Assembly: GCF_001425625.1 (NCBI RefSeq)
Contig: NZ_LMCP01000045.1
Span: 317,263-381,262, forward strand
Length of the DNA stretch: 64,000 bases
Source: Mesorhizobium sp. Root102
Lineage (GTDB): Bacteria > Pseudomonadota > Alphaproteobacteria > Rhizobiales > Rhizobiaceae
Direction: 5' to 3'
Numbering within the stretch: the first letter of the stretch is position 1; the number at the start of each line of letters is the position of its first letter. The position numbers were made by a program, and so were the translations under genes. The notes beneath the pieces are model-generated. The model was not told the DNA's origin, searched no databases, and was given only the letters and a program-made list of their open reading frames with translations. This document shows positions 48,115-56,878 of the stretch, piece after piece.

Positions 48115-49040
48115 CCGAGCTGAAACCGCGCGCCGCGCCGCGGACGATCGACGAGACGCTCGATCTCCTGACCGGCGCGGACTATGTGGCGGACCGATCG
48201 CTGGCGACCGTGCTGTTCCTGTCGCTGCGCATGAAGCGGCCGCTGTTCCTCGAGGGTGAGGCCGGTGTCGGCAAGACCGAGATCGCCAAGGTGTTGGCGC
48301 AGGCGCTCGGCCGCCGGCTCATCCGCTTGCAATGCTATGAAGGCCTCGACGTCTCGTCCGCCGTCTATGAGTGGAACTACGCCGCGCAGATGATCGAGAT
48401 CCGCATGGAGGAGGCGGCCGGCAAGGTCGAGCGCTCCGCCATGGAGCGCAACGTCTTCTCCGAGAAATACCTGATCCGCCGCCCGGTGCTCGATGCGCTG
48501 ACCGGCAAGGCGGGCGCTGCTCCGGTCTTCCTGATCGATGAGCTCGACCGCACCGACGAGGCGTTCGAAGCTTTCCTGCTCGAAATCCTGTCCGACTTCC
48601 AGGTGACGGTGCCCGAACTCGGCACCATCAAGGCGGAGGAACCGCCGATCGTCATCATCACCACCAACCGCACCCGTGAGATCCACGATGCGCTCAAGCG
48701 GCGCTGCCTCTATCACTGGGTCGACTATCCAAACGCCGAGCGCGAACTGGAGATCGTGCGCCGCAAGGTGCCGCAGGCCAACCAGCGGCTTTCGGCCGAA
48801 GTGGTCTCCTTCATCCAGAAGCTGCGTCAGATCGAGCTGTTCAAGGTGCCCGGCGTCGCCGAAACCATCGACTGGGCCGGCGCGCTGACCGAGCTTGACA
48901 AAGTGGCGCTCGATCCGGAAACCGTCTCCGACACGATCGGCGTGCTGTTGAAATACCAGGACGACATTGCCCGCATCGAACAGGGCGAAGGCCGGCGCAT
49001 CCTCAACGAGGTGAAGGCCGAGCTTTCGGCTGCGGAGTAG
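48111..49040 (+). CDS. MoxR/CoxD-like AAA+ ATPase
   Basis: The 309-residue protein is a MoxR-family AAA+ ATPase: Walker A GEAGVGKTE (49-57), Walker B VFLIDELDR, and sensor 1 IITTNRTREIHDALKRR. CoxD is the Oligotropha CO dehydrogenase counterpart, needed to assemble the copper-sulfur-molybdenum centre. Such ATPases act with a VWA partner, encoded 3 nt downstream. The operon context fits maturation of a xanthine-oxidase-family molybdoenzyme. Confidence 0.9.
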   Translation: MTELKPRAAPRTIDETLDLLTGADYVADRSLATVLFLSLRMKRPLFLEGEAGVGKTEIAKVLAQALGRRLIRLQCYEGLDVSSAVYEWNYAAQMIEIRMEEAAGKVERSAMERNVFSEKYLIRRPVLDALTGKAGAAPVFLIDELDRTDEAFEAFLLEILSDFQVTVPELGTIKAEEPPIVIITTNRTREIHDALKRRCLYHWVDYPNAERELEIVRRKVPQANQRLSAEVVSFIQKLRQIELFKVPGVAETIDWAGALTELDKVALDPETVSDTIGVLLKYQDDIARIEQGEGRRILNEVKAELSAAE

Positions 49041-49043
49041 GCG

Positions 49044-50288
49044 ATGTCGCGCCCCGAACCGAAAGAAGCGACGGCGGACGGGCGGATCGCCGACAACATC
49101 GTCTATTTCGCCCGCACCTTGCGAAAGGCCGGCATGCGGGTCGGGCCGGCCTCGGTCAAGGATGCCATCGAAGCGGTGCTGGTCGCCGGCATCGGTTCGC
49201 GCGACGATTTCTACTGGACGCTGCACGCCGTGCTGGTGTCCAGGCATGAGGATCACGCCACTTTCGACGAGGCCTTCCGGCTGTTCTGGAAGTCGCGCGA
49301 ACTGATCGAGAAGATGCTGGCGATGTTTTCGCCGGTGGCGCCTGATGTCAGGGAAAAGCAAAAACCCCGCGCGGCCGAAAACCGCGTCAGCCAGGCGATG
49401 TTCGAGGGCCACCAGAAGAATCAGCCGCGCCAAGAAATTCCCGAGATCGAGGTCGACGCCCGCTTCACCTTCTCCGGCAACGAGGTGTTGCGGGCTAAGG
49501 ATTTTGCCCAGATGAACGCCGCAGAGATGGCCGACGCCAAGAAGGCGATCGCGCAGTTGCGGCTGCCTTTCGACATGGTGCGGACCCGGCGCTACAAGGC
49601 CGATGCGCATGGGCGCCGCATCGATCCGCGCGCCATGATGCGTTCGGCCGCGCGCACCGGCGGCGAACTGATCCTGCCGAAATTCCGATCACCGCGCGAG
49701 GTTCATCCGCCGCTGGTGGTGCTGGCCGACATTTCCGGCTCGATGAGCCAGTACACACGCATTTTCCTGCACTTCCTGCATGCGCTGACGGAAAAGCGCC
49801 GGCGCGTGCACACTTTCGTCTTCGGCACCCGGCTCACCAACCTGACGCGGCAGATGCGCCATCGCGATCCCGATGCCGCACTTGCCGACTGTTCGGCGGC
49901 GGTCAAGGATTGGTCGGGCGGCACCCGCATCGGCGATACTTTGGCCGAGTTCAACCTGATATGGTCGCGACGCGTGCTGGGGCAGGGCGCGGTCGTGCTT
50001 TTGATCACCGACGGGCTGGAGCGCGACGATGTCGCCGGCCTGTCGGAGGAAATGGAGCGCCTGCACAAGTCCTGCCGGCGGCTGATCTGGTTGAACCCGT
50101 TGCTGCGTTACGACGGCTTCCAGGCGCGCGCCCGCGGCGTCATGGCGATGCTGCCGCATGTCGACGAGTTCCGTTCGGTGCACAATCTCGATGCGCTCGC
50201 CGATCTCTGCGCGTCGCTGGACAAGAAGTCGGCACAATCCGTCGATCCGCGCCGATGGCTGGACGCTGGCGCGAGGCACGCCGCATAA
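49044..50288 (+). CDS. VWA-domain protein, CoxE-like
   Basis: The 414-residue protein has a C-terminal von Willebrand A domain with an intact MIDAS motif in LADISGSMSQYTR (around 228-240), preceded by a helical region rich in charged residues. CoxE works with the CoxD ATPase in inserting metal into CO dehydrogenase. The gene follows the MoxR ATPase by 3 nt. The same pairing occurs with other metalloenzyme chaperones, so the target need not be CO dehydrogenase. Confidence 0.88.
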   Translation: MSRPEPKEATADGRIADNIVYFARTLRKAGMRVGPASVKDAIEAVLVAGIGSRDDFYWTLHAVLVSRHEDHATFDEAFRLFWKSRELIEKMLAMFSPVAPDVREKQKPRAAENRVSQAMFEGHQKNQPRQEIPEIEVDARFTFSGNEVLRAKDFAQMNAAEMADAKKAIAQLRLPFDMVRTRRYKADAHGRRIDPRAMMRSAARTGGELILPKFRSPREVHPPLVVLADISGSMSQYTRIFLHFLHALTEKRRRVHTFVFGTRLTNLTRQMRHRDPDAALADCSAAVKDWSGGTRIGDTLAEFNLIWSRRVLGQGAVVLLITDGLERDDVAGLSEEMERLHKSCRRLIWLNPLLRYDGFQARARGVMAMLPHVDEFRSVHNLDALADLCASLDKKSAQSVDPRRWLDAGARHAA

Positions 50289-50349
50289 CCATATCTTTCC
50301 CATCCGAAAAACAGATCCTCGAGAAAAACAGACTTCTGGAGAAATGGTC

Positions 50350-50688
50350 ATGGAAAACAGCATTTATCTGGATGAAGCTCGCGATCCCCTGATCATCGCG
50401 GAGGGGTGGATGAAGGACGGCAAGGACGTGGCCATCGCGACAGTGGTCGAGACCTGGGGGTCGGCGCCCCGACCCGTAGGCAGCCATCTGGTCATCGATG
50501 CGGACGGCAATTTCCACGGCTCTGTTTCTGGCGGCTGCGTCGAAGGCGCGGTGGTGACGGAAGCCATTGACGTCATCGACAGCGGCAAGGCCAGGATGCT
50601 GGAGTTTGGGGTTGCGGATGAAACCGCCTGGCAGGTCGGCCTGTCCTGTGGTGGCCGCATCAAGGTGTACGTGGAAAGGCTCGGCTGA
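50350..50688 (+). CDS. XdhC/CoxI N-terminal-domain protein
   Basis: The 112-residue protein equals only the N-terminal XdhC/CoxI domain, with VVETWGSAPRPVGSHLVIDADG, SVSGGCVEGAVV and VGLSCGGRIKVYVERL. The two cysteines in SGGCVEG and LSCGG are conserved in XdhC proteins, which bind molybdenum cofactor and aid its sulfuration. I chose the second ATG because GGAG lies eight bases before it. The next gene encodes the missing Rossmann part. Confidence 0.87.
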   Translation: MENSIYLDEARDPLIIAEGWMKDGKDVAIATVVETWGSAPRPVGSHLVIDADGNFHGSVSGGCVEGAVVTEAIDVIDSGKARMLEFGVADETAWQVGLSCGGRIKVYVERLG

Positions 50689-50694
50689 TCTCTG

Positions 50695-51399
50695 ATGGAT
50701 CCCTATGCACTGAAAACTCTGAACGCCGAACGCCGCGCCCGCCGCGCGGCGATTCTTGTCACCGACCTTGGTGACGGCCGCGACCGCATCGTGCGCGAGG
50801 GCGATCAGGTCGCCGGCGATCTGGGAGCCGCGATCGCCAAGGCCTTTCGATCAGGCAATTCCGGTTCGGTCGAAGCAGAGGGTCGAACCTTCTTTCTCAA
50901 CGCGCATCTGCCGCAGCCGCGTCTGGTGGTGATTGGCGCTGTCCATATCAGCCAGGCGCTGGCGCCGATGGCGAAAATCGCCGGCTACCCCGTAGAGATC
51001 ATCGACCCTCGTACCGCTTTCGCCACGCCGGACCGCTTCCCTGACGTGGCGCTTCATGCCGAATGGCCGGAGGATGTGCTGAAGCGTCTGCCGCTCGACA
51101 GCTACACCGCACTTGCCGCCGTCACCCATGACCCGAAGGTCGATGATTTCGCCCTGAAGGCGGCTCTCGACGCCAACTGTTTCTATGTCGGAGCGCTTGG
51201 CAGCAGGAAGACGCATGCCAAGCGCGTCGAACGCTTGCTGGCGCTGGGCGCGAGCGCCGAGCAGATCGCGCGTATCCATGCGCCGATCGGGCTCGATATC
51301 GGTGCGGCCAGCCCGGCCGAGATCGCCGTTGCGGTGCTGGCGCAAGCGATCCACGCGTTCCGCTCGCGCGGTATGGATGCAAAGGGCGCGGCGGCGTGA
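50695..51399 (+). CDS. XdhC Rossmann-domain protein (CoxF-like)
   Basis: The 234-residue protein holds the C-terminal XdhC Rossmann domain (PRLVVIGAVHISQALAPMAKIAGY, then FYVGALGSRKTHAKR and IGLDIGAASPAEIAVAVLAQ), preceded by about 75 linker residues. Together with the preceding protein it makes up a split XdhC. It binds Mo-cofactor and nucleotide for molybdoenzyme maturation. It starts 6 nt after the N-domain gene and overlaps the next by 4 nt (GTGA). Confidence 0.88.
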   Translation: MDPYALKTLNAERRARRAAILVTDLGDGRDRIVREGDQVAGDLGAAIAKAFRSGNSGSVEAEGRTFFLNAHLPQPRLVVIGAVHISQALAPMAKIAGYPVEIIDPRTAFATPDRFPDVALHAEWPEDVLKRLPLDSYTALAAVTHDPKVDDFALKAALDANCFYVGALGSRKTHAKRVERLLALGASAEQIARIHAPIGLDIGAASPAEIAVAVLAQAIHAFRSRGMDAKGAAA

Positions 51400-53006
51400 A
51401 ATTCGGCCCGATCCCGATTGAAACGGCGGAAGGTGCGGTGCTGGCGCACGCCACCACCGCCGGCGAGCGCCGCTTCCGCAAGGCGCACAGGCTGAGCGCC
51501 GGAGATTTGGCGCTGCTGCGGGCCGCCGGCATTTCTGAGGTTGTTGCAGCCGTGCTGGCCGCCGACGACCTCGGCGAGGATGCCGCCGCGCAGACGATCG
51601 CCGAGAGCATGGCTTTTCGCGGCATCGAGGCCAGGTCGGCTGCGACCGGGCGGGTCAATCTCCATGCCAGAGCGTCGGGCATCTTTACGGTCGATGCCGC
51701 TATGATCGATGCCATCAATGCCATCGATCCGGCCATCACCATCGCCACGCTGGCGCAGCATGCGCCGGTCGAGAGAGGCCAGATGGTCGCGACCGTGAAG
51801 ATCATTCCCTTCGCGGTCAGTTCGGCGCTGGTCGACGCCGCGACAAAGATCTGCGCCGGTGGCGAGATATTTGCCGTCAATGCCTACCGGCCCGTGCGTG
51901 TCGGCGTCATCCAGACGGTTCTGCCGGGCATCAAGCCAAGTGTGCTGGACAAGACGCTGCGCGTCACCGAAGCGCGGCTGGCGCGCACGGGCGGCAGGCT
52001 GACGGCAGAGCGCCGCACGCCGCATGAGATCGCACCGGTGGCGGAAGCCGCGGCCTCCCTGGCGCGTGACAACGACATGGTGGTGATCTTCGGCGCCTCC
52101 GCGATGAGCGATTTCGCCGATGTCGTTCCTGCAGCGATCGAGAGGGCGGGTGGTACCGTCATCCGGGCGGGCATGCCGGTCGATCCCGGCAATCTGCTGG
52201 TGTTGGGCATGCTTGACGGCAAGCGCGTCATCGGCGCGCCCGGCTGCGCCCGCAGCCCCAAGGAAAACGGCTTCGACTGGGTGTTGGATCGGTTGATCGC
52301 TGGCCTTGACGTGACCGCCAAGGATATTGCCGGCATGGGGGTCGGCGGGCTGTTGATGGAAATCCCGACGCGGCCGCAGCCGCGCGAACCGCTCCCGGCC
52401 AAAAGCCAGCTCAAGGTCGGCATCGTGCTGCTGGCGGCCGGCCGGTCGAGCCGCATGGGTGGACCGAACAAGCTTTTGGCGCTGTTCGACGGCAAGCCGC
52501 TGGTGCGCCGCACCGCCGAGCGGGCGCTAGGCTCGAAGGCGTCTGGCACGATTGTCGTCACCGGCCATCAACGAGAGCGGGTGCGCACGGCGCTGGCAGG
52601 CCTCGACGTGACCTTCGCCGACAATCCCGATTTTGCCGAGGGCCTGTCTACGTCGCTGAAGGCCGGCATTGCCTATCTGCCGGAAGGTTGCGCCGGCGTG
52701 ATGATCGTTCTCGGCGACATGCCTGATATCACGTCCGACGACCTCGACAGGTTGGTCGATACATTCCGCAAGGCCGGCGGCAATGCGGTGGTCCGCGCCT
52801 CGCATGACGGCAAGCGCGGCAACCCGGTGCTGTTGCCGCGTTCGCTGTTTCCGGCGATCGCCCATCTCGAAGGCGACGCCGGCGCACGCCATCTGGTTGA
52901 GGCCGAAGGGCTCGATGTCATCGATGTCGAGATCGGCGCGGCGGCGTCTGTCGATGTCGACACACGCGAGGCACTGGAATGTGCCGGCGGCGTGCTGCAG
53001 GATTGA
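51396..53006 (+). CDS. Molybdopterin-binding / NTP-transferase fusion (MocA-like)
   Basis: The 536-residue protein joins a MoeA/MogA-type molybdopterin-binding domain (VVIFGASAMSDFADVVPAAIERAGG near 225-250) to a C-terminal MobA-like nucleotidyltransferase (GIVLLAAGRSSRMGGPNKLLAL from about 341). The C-domain probably makes molybdopterin cytosine dinucleotide, the form used by xanthine-oxidase and CO-dehydrogenase families. A GTG start overlaps the preceding stop. It is the last gene of the operon. Confidence 0.9.
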   Translation: MKFGPIPIETAEGAVLAHATTAGERRFRKAHRLSAGDLALLRAAGISEVVAAVLAADDLGEDAAAQTIAESMAFRGIEARSAATGRVNLHARASGIFTVDAAMIDAINAIDPAITIATLAQHAPVERGQMVATVKIIPFAVSSALVDAATKICAGGEIFAVNAYRPVRVGVIQTVLPGIKPSVLDKTLRVTEARLARTGGRLTAERRTPHEIAPVAEAAASLARDNDMVVIFGASAMSDFADVVPAAIERAGGTVIRAGMPVDPGNLLVLGMLDGKRVIGAPGCARSPKENGFDWVLDRLIAGLDVTAKDIAGMGVGGLLMEIPTRPQPREPLPAKSQLKVGIVLLAAGRSSRMGGPNKLLALFDGKPLVRRTAERALGSKASGTIVVTGHQRERVRTALAGLDVTFADNPDFAEGLSTSLKAGIAYLPEGCAGVMIVLGDMPDITSDDLDRLVDTFRKAGGNAVVRASHDGKRGNPVLLPRSLFPAIAHLEGDAGARHLVEAEGLDVIDVEIGAAASVDVDTREALECAGGVLQD

Positions 53007-53038
53007 CAAACCCAGACCGAATTACGCATGCCTGAGGG

Positions 53039-53938
53039 ATGGCTATTCGTACCGTCGCATTCGTAAAGCTCCACGCCTTCCTGGCGGCAACATTTGTTTT
53101 TTGTGTCGCCGCCCCCGCTGCCGCTCTCGAACTAAAACCCTTCAAGGACGATCTCTTCGCCTATCCGGCCACACTGTCGTCCAACACCAGCGGTGCCTAC
53201 ACGGTCATCGACTACCGCGAGATGCGCGATATCAACCAGCGTGACCAGGTGCCGGAGCGCCGGGTGAACGCCCAATACACCGACACCAGCGTTCGCAAGG
53301 CGCAGCAGGATCTGTTGCTGAAAACCGATGCCGGCGATGTCAGGCATGTCGCCGTCGGCAAGACCGAGGGCGCCGGCATTATCGTGCTTTACCTGCACGG
53401 GCAGGGCGGCAGCCGCAAGCAAGGTGTCGACGACTTCACCTTTGGCGGCAATTTCAACCGGCTCAAGAATCTGATGGCCGGCAATGGTGGCCTCTATCTC
53501 AGTCCGGATTTTACCGAGTTCGGCGACAAGGGAGCGGCGCAGGTGGCGGCGCTGATCGGTCACTATGCCGAACAGTCGCCCGGCGCGAAAATCTTCGTCG
53601 CCTGCGGCTCGATGGGCGGAGCGCTTTGCTGGAAGCTGGCCGCGCGCAAGGATACGGGCGGCCGCATCGACGGCCTGCTGCTGCTCGGCTCGCTATGGGA
53701 TGAGAGCTTTTTCACCAGCCCCGCCTTCAAGCGCCGCGTGCCGGTCTTTTTTGGCCAAGGCAGCCACGACGTGGTCTTCCCGGTGGCAAATCAGGAGGCG
53801 TTCTTTCGCTCGATCCTGGCCAAATCGAAGACCTATCCGACCCGCTTCGTCCGTTTCGAGACAGGCACCCACGGTACGCCGATCCGCATGACCGACTGGC
53901 GCGGCACGCTCAACTGGATGCTGTCGAAGGCGCCCTGA
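53039..53938 (+). CDS. Secreted alpha/beta hydrolase
   Basis: The 299-residue protein has a signal peptide (FLAATFVFCVAAPAAA-LE), a LYLHGQGGSRKQG oxyanion segment, a nucleophile elbow in ACGSMGGAL that deviates from GxSxG (the first glycine is cysteine), and a GQGSHDVVFP acid region. It may be a periplasmic esterase or amidase; the altered elbow is unusual. It follows the molybdenum operon by 32 nt but probably has its own function. Confidence 0.75.
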   Translation: MAIRTVAFVKLHAFLAATFVFCVAAPAAALELKPFKDDLFAYPATLSSNTSGAYTVIDYREMRDINQRDQVPERRVNAQYTDTSVRKAQQDLLLKTDAGDVRHVAVGKTEGAGIIVLYLHGQGGSRKQGVDDFTFGGNFNRLKNLMAGNGGLYLSPDFTEFGDKGAAQVAALIGHYAEQSPGAKIFVACGSMGGALCWKLAARKDTGGRIDGLLLLGSLWDESFFTSPAFKRRVPVFFGQGSHDVVFPVANQEAFFRSILAKSKTYPTRFVRFETGTHGTPIRMTDWRGTLNWMLSKAP

Positions 53939-53967
53939 TCTGTGCTGCCGGCAAGCCCGTGTGACGC

Positions 53968-55020
53968 TCAAGGCGCGGTGTTGTAGTCGACAACCGTCTG
54001 CGGATTTTGCTCGCCGTCATAGGACGCATCGACATCGTACTGGACCAGCGAGAAATTGCCATTGCGGAACAGATACGTCCCCGCGTCGGAAGCATCGCCG
54101 ACCCCTCGCCACTTGTTGAAGGTGGCGATCGTGTGGGCGTTCTCGTCATAGTCGGAATTGACCGCCCAGCCGGTCGTCTGGAAACCGACGATGGTCATGC
54201 CCAGCAATTTGCCGTCGCTGTTATTGTTCTCGTAGCGGATGTCCATCTTGGGTTCGGCGAACTGCAATTGCTGCACGCCCGAGACCTCGTCGGTCATGTA
54301 GTAGATCGAGCTCTCATTGTACGCTGCGGCCGAGCAGGAAAAATGGAACAGCCGTGTTTCCTTGTCGGGATCGCCAGGCTGCGCATCGTTGTCCTTATAT
54401 TTGATCGAAAAAACGGTCGGCGCATCGGCGAGGAACTGCTTGTCGCACTGGTCGCCATAGGTCGCCAGAAAGGCTTTCTTGGCCTGCTCCAGTGCCGCGT
54501 CCTTCTTCGGTGGCGGCGGCCCATCGCCGCAGCTTGGCGGCAGCGCCTCCTCGAAGTCGGCGGTGGAGGGTTTCAGCACGCCTTTTTCGATATGGATCGG
54601 ATCGAAGGGGGGCGCCGCCTGGATCTGGGCATTCACTTGGCGCAGCGTGTAGCAGCCGGCAAAAACCTTTTCGCCGCCACTCTTGTCCGTCGCGCGGATG
54701 GCAACGGGGACGTTGTAGAAAATGCTGCCGGCGGCACCTTCGTCGGAGACACCTCCGGTGGCAACCTCGACCTTGTCGGTGCCGTCATAGCCTTTGACGA
54801 AACTGTCGAAATTCTTTGCCGGCTTTGTATCGCCGAAATACCCCCAGGCACGGGCGAATTCGTGCCGGCTGATGGCACTGTAGAGCGAGCGGACAACCGC
54901 ATCGGCGCTCGACCGGTCGTCGACGTAGGGCGCTTCGGGGGCATCTTCAGCGGCCAATGCCGTCTGGCCGATCGGGGCAAGGGAGAGAAAGGCAGTCGCT
55001 GCGAAAAGGGCGCGTCTCAT
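53968..55020 (-). CDS. DUF1176-containing secreted protein
   Basis: The 350-residue protein begins with a signal peptide (MRRALFAATAFLSLAPIGQ, cut after ALA). The C-terminal half (WRGVGDASDAGTYLFRNGNFSLVQYDVDASYDGE) matches DUF1176, a periplasmic family of unknown role. The N-terminal half carries paired cysteines. I chose the start MRRALF, with the frame open 21 residues further upstream. Confidence 0.75.
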   Translation of the reverse strand: MRRALFAATAFLSLAPIGQTALAAEDAPEAPYVDDRSSADAVVRSLYSAISRHEFARAWGYFGDTKPAKNFDSFVKGYDGTDKVEVATGGVSDEGAAGSIFYNVPVAIRATDKSGGEKVFAGCYTLRQVNAQIQAAPPFDPIHIEKGVLKPSTADFEEALPPSCGDGPPPPKKDAALEQAKKAFLATYGDQCDKQFLADAPTVFSIKYKDNDAQPGDPDKETRLFHFSCSAAAYNESSIYYMTDEVSGVQQLQFAEPKMDIRYENNNSDGKLLGMTIVGFQTTGWAVNSDYDENAHTIATFNKWRGVGDASDAGTYLFRNGNFSLVQYDVDASYDGEQNPQTVVDYNTAP

Positions 55021-55157
55021 CGGAATCTCCGCTCGATATGCAGATTCTACTCTGGCGATTGCGGCAACGTGGTGACGCAGCATCGGCGGTCTTGAAGAAT
55101 CGTGCGCGAAGGCGCTACGTCGCGTCCGCCGGCGTTCGGCCGGGCAGGAGATTTGAC

Positions 55158-55664
55158 ATGACGATATCGATGTATGAGGCCTCCGTGCCTGTGTTCTCAG
55201 CTAGGCTAAAAGCGCTGTCCAATGTGCTGGCGACCGCCGAACAGAATGCGCTTGACCGCAAGATCGATCCGCAGGTGTTCTTGACCGCTCGGCTGGCGCC
55301 CGACATGTACGCTCTGACCCGGCAGGTGCAGATCGCCACCGATCACGCCAAGGGCGCACCGTCCCGACTCGCCGGGCGCGAGGTGCCGAGATACGAGGAC
55401 AATGAGGCGAGTTTTGCCGATGTCCAGGCACGCATCGCCAAGACCCTGGAGCTTCTGACGACATTTTCGGCTGCCGAGTTCGACGGCTCCGACGACAAGA
55501 TCATCGAGCTGAAGCTTGGCGGACGCGAAAGTTCGATGCCCGGCATGCAGTACCTGCTGCATGTGGCCATGCCCAACTTCTATTTCCACCTCACCACGGC
55601 TTACGACATCCTTCGCCACAATGGCGTGCCGTTGGGCAAGGCGACGTTCCTGGGTGCGCGCTAA
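55158..55664 (+). CDS. DUF1993-family protein
   Basis: The 168-residue protein has the DUF1993 pattern: YEASVPVFSARLKALSNVL at the start, LAPDMYALTRQVQIATDHAKGA in the middle, and HVAMPNFYFHLTTAYDILRHNGV near the end. This four-helix bundle resembles DinB-like folds, with histidines in positions that could bind metal. Function is unknown. A perfect palindrome follows the stop. Confidence 0.85.
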   Translation: MTISMYEASVPVFSARLKALSNVLATAEQNALDRKIDPQVFLTARLAPDMYALTRQVQIATDHAKGAPSRLAGREVPRYEDNEASFADVQARIAKTLELLTTFSAAEFDGSDDKIIELKLGGRESSMPGMQYLLHVAMPNFYFHLTTAYDILRHNGVPLGKATFLGAR

Positions 55665-55680
55665 GAAATTGGGGTTTTGG

Positions 55681-55708
55681 AGATGTCCCGGACCGATCCG
55701 GGACATCT
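55681..55708. terminator. Perfect palindrome at the convergent end of the DUF1993 gene
   Basis: AGATGTCCCGG and CCGGGACATCT form an 11-bp perfect stem with the six-base loop ACCGAT, between convergent genes. No clear T-run follows on either strand, so it is a hairpin-type stop of weaker certainty than the other terminators here. Confidence 0.55.
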
Positions 55709-55723
55709 CGCGATCGGCCGCAT

Positions 55724-55888
55724 CTAGCGAATGGCCATTTCGCGGGCGATGCGTGGAAAGTCGGCGGGCTTGATACCGATGTCGGCGCGGTCGGCATTGC
55801 TCATCGAATGGAGCAGCGCGAGCGCCGAGCGGTATCTCAGATGTTCCTGCGGGCGCGGCCGGGCGAACATTTCAGTGAAGAAACCCAT
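55724..55888 (-). CDS. 54-residue DUF1127-like small protein
   Basis: The short frame encodes MGFFTEMFARPRPQEHLRYR at its start and the DUF1127-like end LHSMSNADRADIGIKPADFP, matching the D-I-G-I core of the family. It reads from an ATG at 55888 to a TAG. GGAG lies at 13-16 nt upstream, a little far. I judge it real because the motif is family-typical and the gap otherwise has no gene. It is too short for standard ORF cutoffs. Small DUF1127 proteins affect RNA turnover in Agrobacterium. Confidence 0.65.
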   Translation of the reverse strand: MGFFTEMFARPRPQEHLRYRSALALLHSMSNADRADIGIKPADFPRIAREMAIR

Positions 55889-56286
55889 AATTCAGGCTCC
55901 AGGTTAGTCCTCCACGTCAGCCAATATAGGTGAATCGTGACAATTGTGCAGCGCAGCATTTGCATGCCTGCCATGTCTTGACGATTTTCCTTGGCCATTT
56001 TTCCGCAACTAGGTGAAACTTTTGCCCGCCGCGCATCGTAGCCTCGAATGCTGGCTACATGGCCGGTTTTTCCTCGCCACTCCTGGCGAATTCCGGAGTG
56101 CATGAAAGTGCAGTCCGGCTTTTTGTTTTGAGGTGAGGAGTTGAAGCGGCGACCGCGTGCGACGGCTAAATTCGTTAAGATCGATGGCATGCATTTTTAA
56201 CGAGCCGGTTCTATGCTCTGAAGCTTGCACGGTCGGGCAAGGAGGAGGCTGACATCGCTGCTGGCGCCAAGCGTGATTTCGCTTCG
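55889..56286. other. Intergenic region without a confident gene
   Basis: This 398-nt gap holds the upstream region of the small DUF1127-like gene on the minus strand. On the plus strand, an open frame from 56179 leads without a stop into the next gene but lacks an ATG, GTG or TTG before 56287. A very strong AAGGAGGAGG (56239-56248) lies seven bases before an in-frame ATC codon. Otherwise I see no repeat, RNA gene or clear promoter. Confidence 0.5.
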
Positions 56287-56760
56287 TTGCTCGACGACCT
56301 CTTCGTTGCCTCCGACAAGGGCGACGGGATCGAGGGCGAAGAGGCCGGCGCTCGTCCATCTATCCCGTTCGACTATCTCTCGGTGGCCGATGAACTCCAT
56401 TCCGGCCGCATCAAGGTTTCGGGCAGCGGCTTTGCCACCGAATATCGCGAGGCGGGTGCTGATCTGGCGACCGAGTTCGCCGCATTGCTCGATCATGCCA
56501 AACTGGCTCTGGCTGGCGAAGAACCAAAGCCCGAGGAAAAGCTGCCGCCGATCGATCCCGAATCCATCGCGGTCGAACTTGGCCTGAACCAGCCCAAGCA
56601 GGTCGCCGACTTCAGCCGCATGCGCCGCAGCTTTGCCTTTGCCAACCATCCCGACCGTGTCGCCCCGCATCTGCGCCAGCGCGCCATGATCCGCATGCAG
56701 GTGGCCAACATGCTGATCGACGAGGCCAAGCGCCGCGCGCTGGCCGGCGCTCGCCGCTAA
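56287..56760 (+). CDS. Hypothetical helical protein, uncertain start
   Basis: The protein has at least 157 residues: an acidic Asp/Glu-rich N-terminal part (FDYLSVADELHSGRIKVSG) and a helical C-terminal part (NQPKQVADFSRMRRSFAFAN, then RQRAMIRMQVANMLIDEAKRR) that faintly recalls a J-domain-like arrangement. The only standard start is a TTG at 56287, yet the coding pattern looks continuous upstream to about 56221. The real start may be a rare ATC at 56254 after a perfect Shine-Dalgarno, or a frameshift may have removed the original 5' end. Confidence 0.55.
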   Translation: MLDDLFVASDKGDGIEGEEAGARPSIPFDYLSVADELHSGRIKVSGSGFATEYREAGADLATEFAALLDHAKLALAGEEPKPEEKLPPIDPESIAVELGLNQPKQVADFSRMRRSFAFANHPDRVAPHLRQRAMIRMQVANMLIDEAKRRALAGARR

Positions 56761-56878
56761 ACTTTTCCGGTTCACGCAAAAGTCGGTCTGCCGAGGCTTG
56801 GAGAGCGGCTCTGCTTTCCTGTAGGATGCGGCTTCCTCCCGCGCTACCGCGCACGCTTTCCCTCCGGAGCAGAATTCC

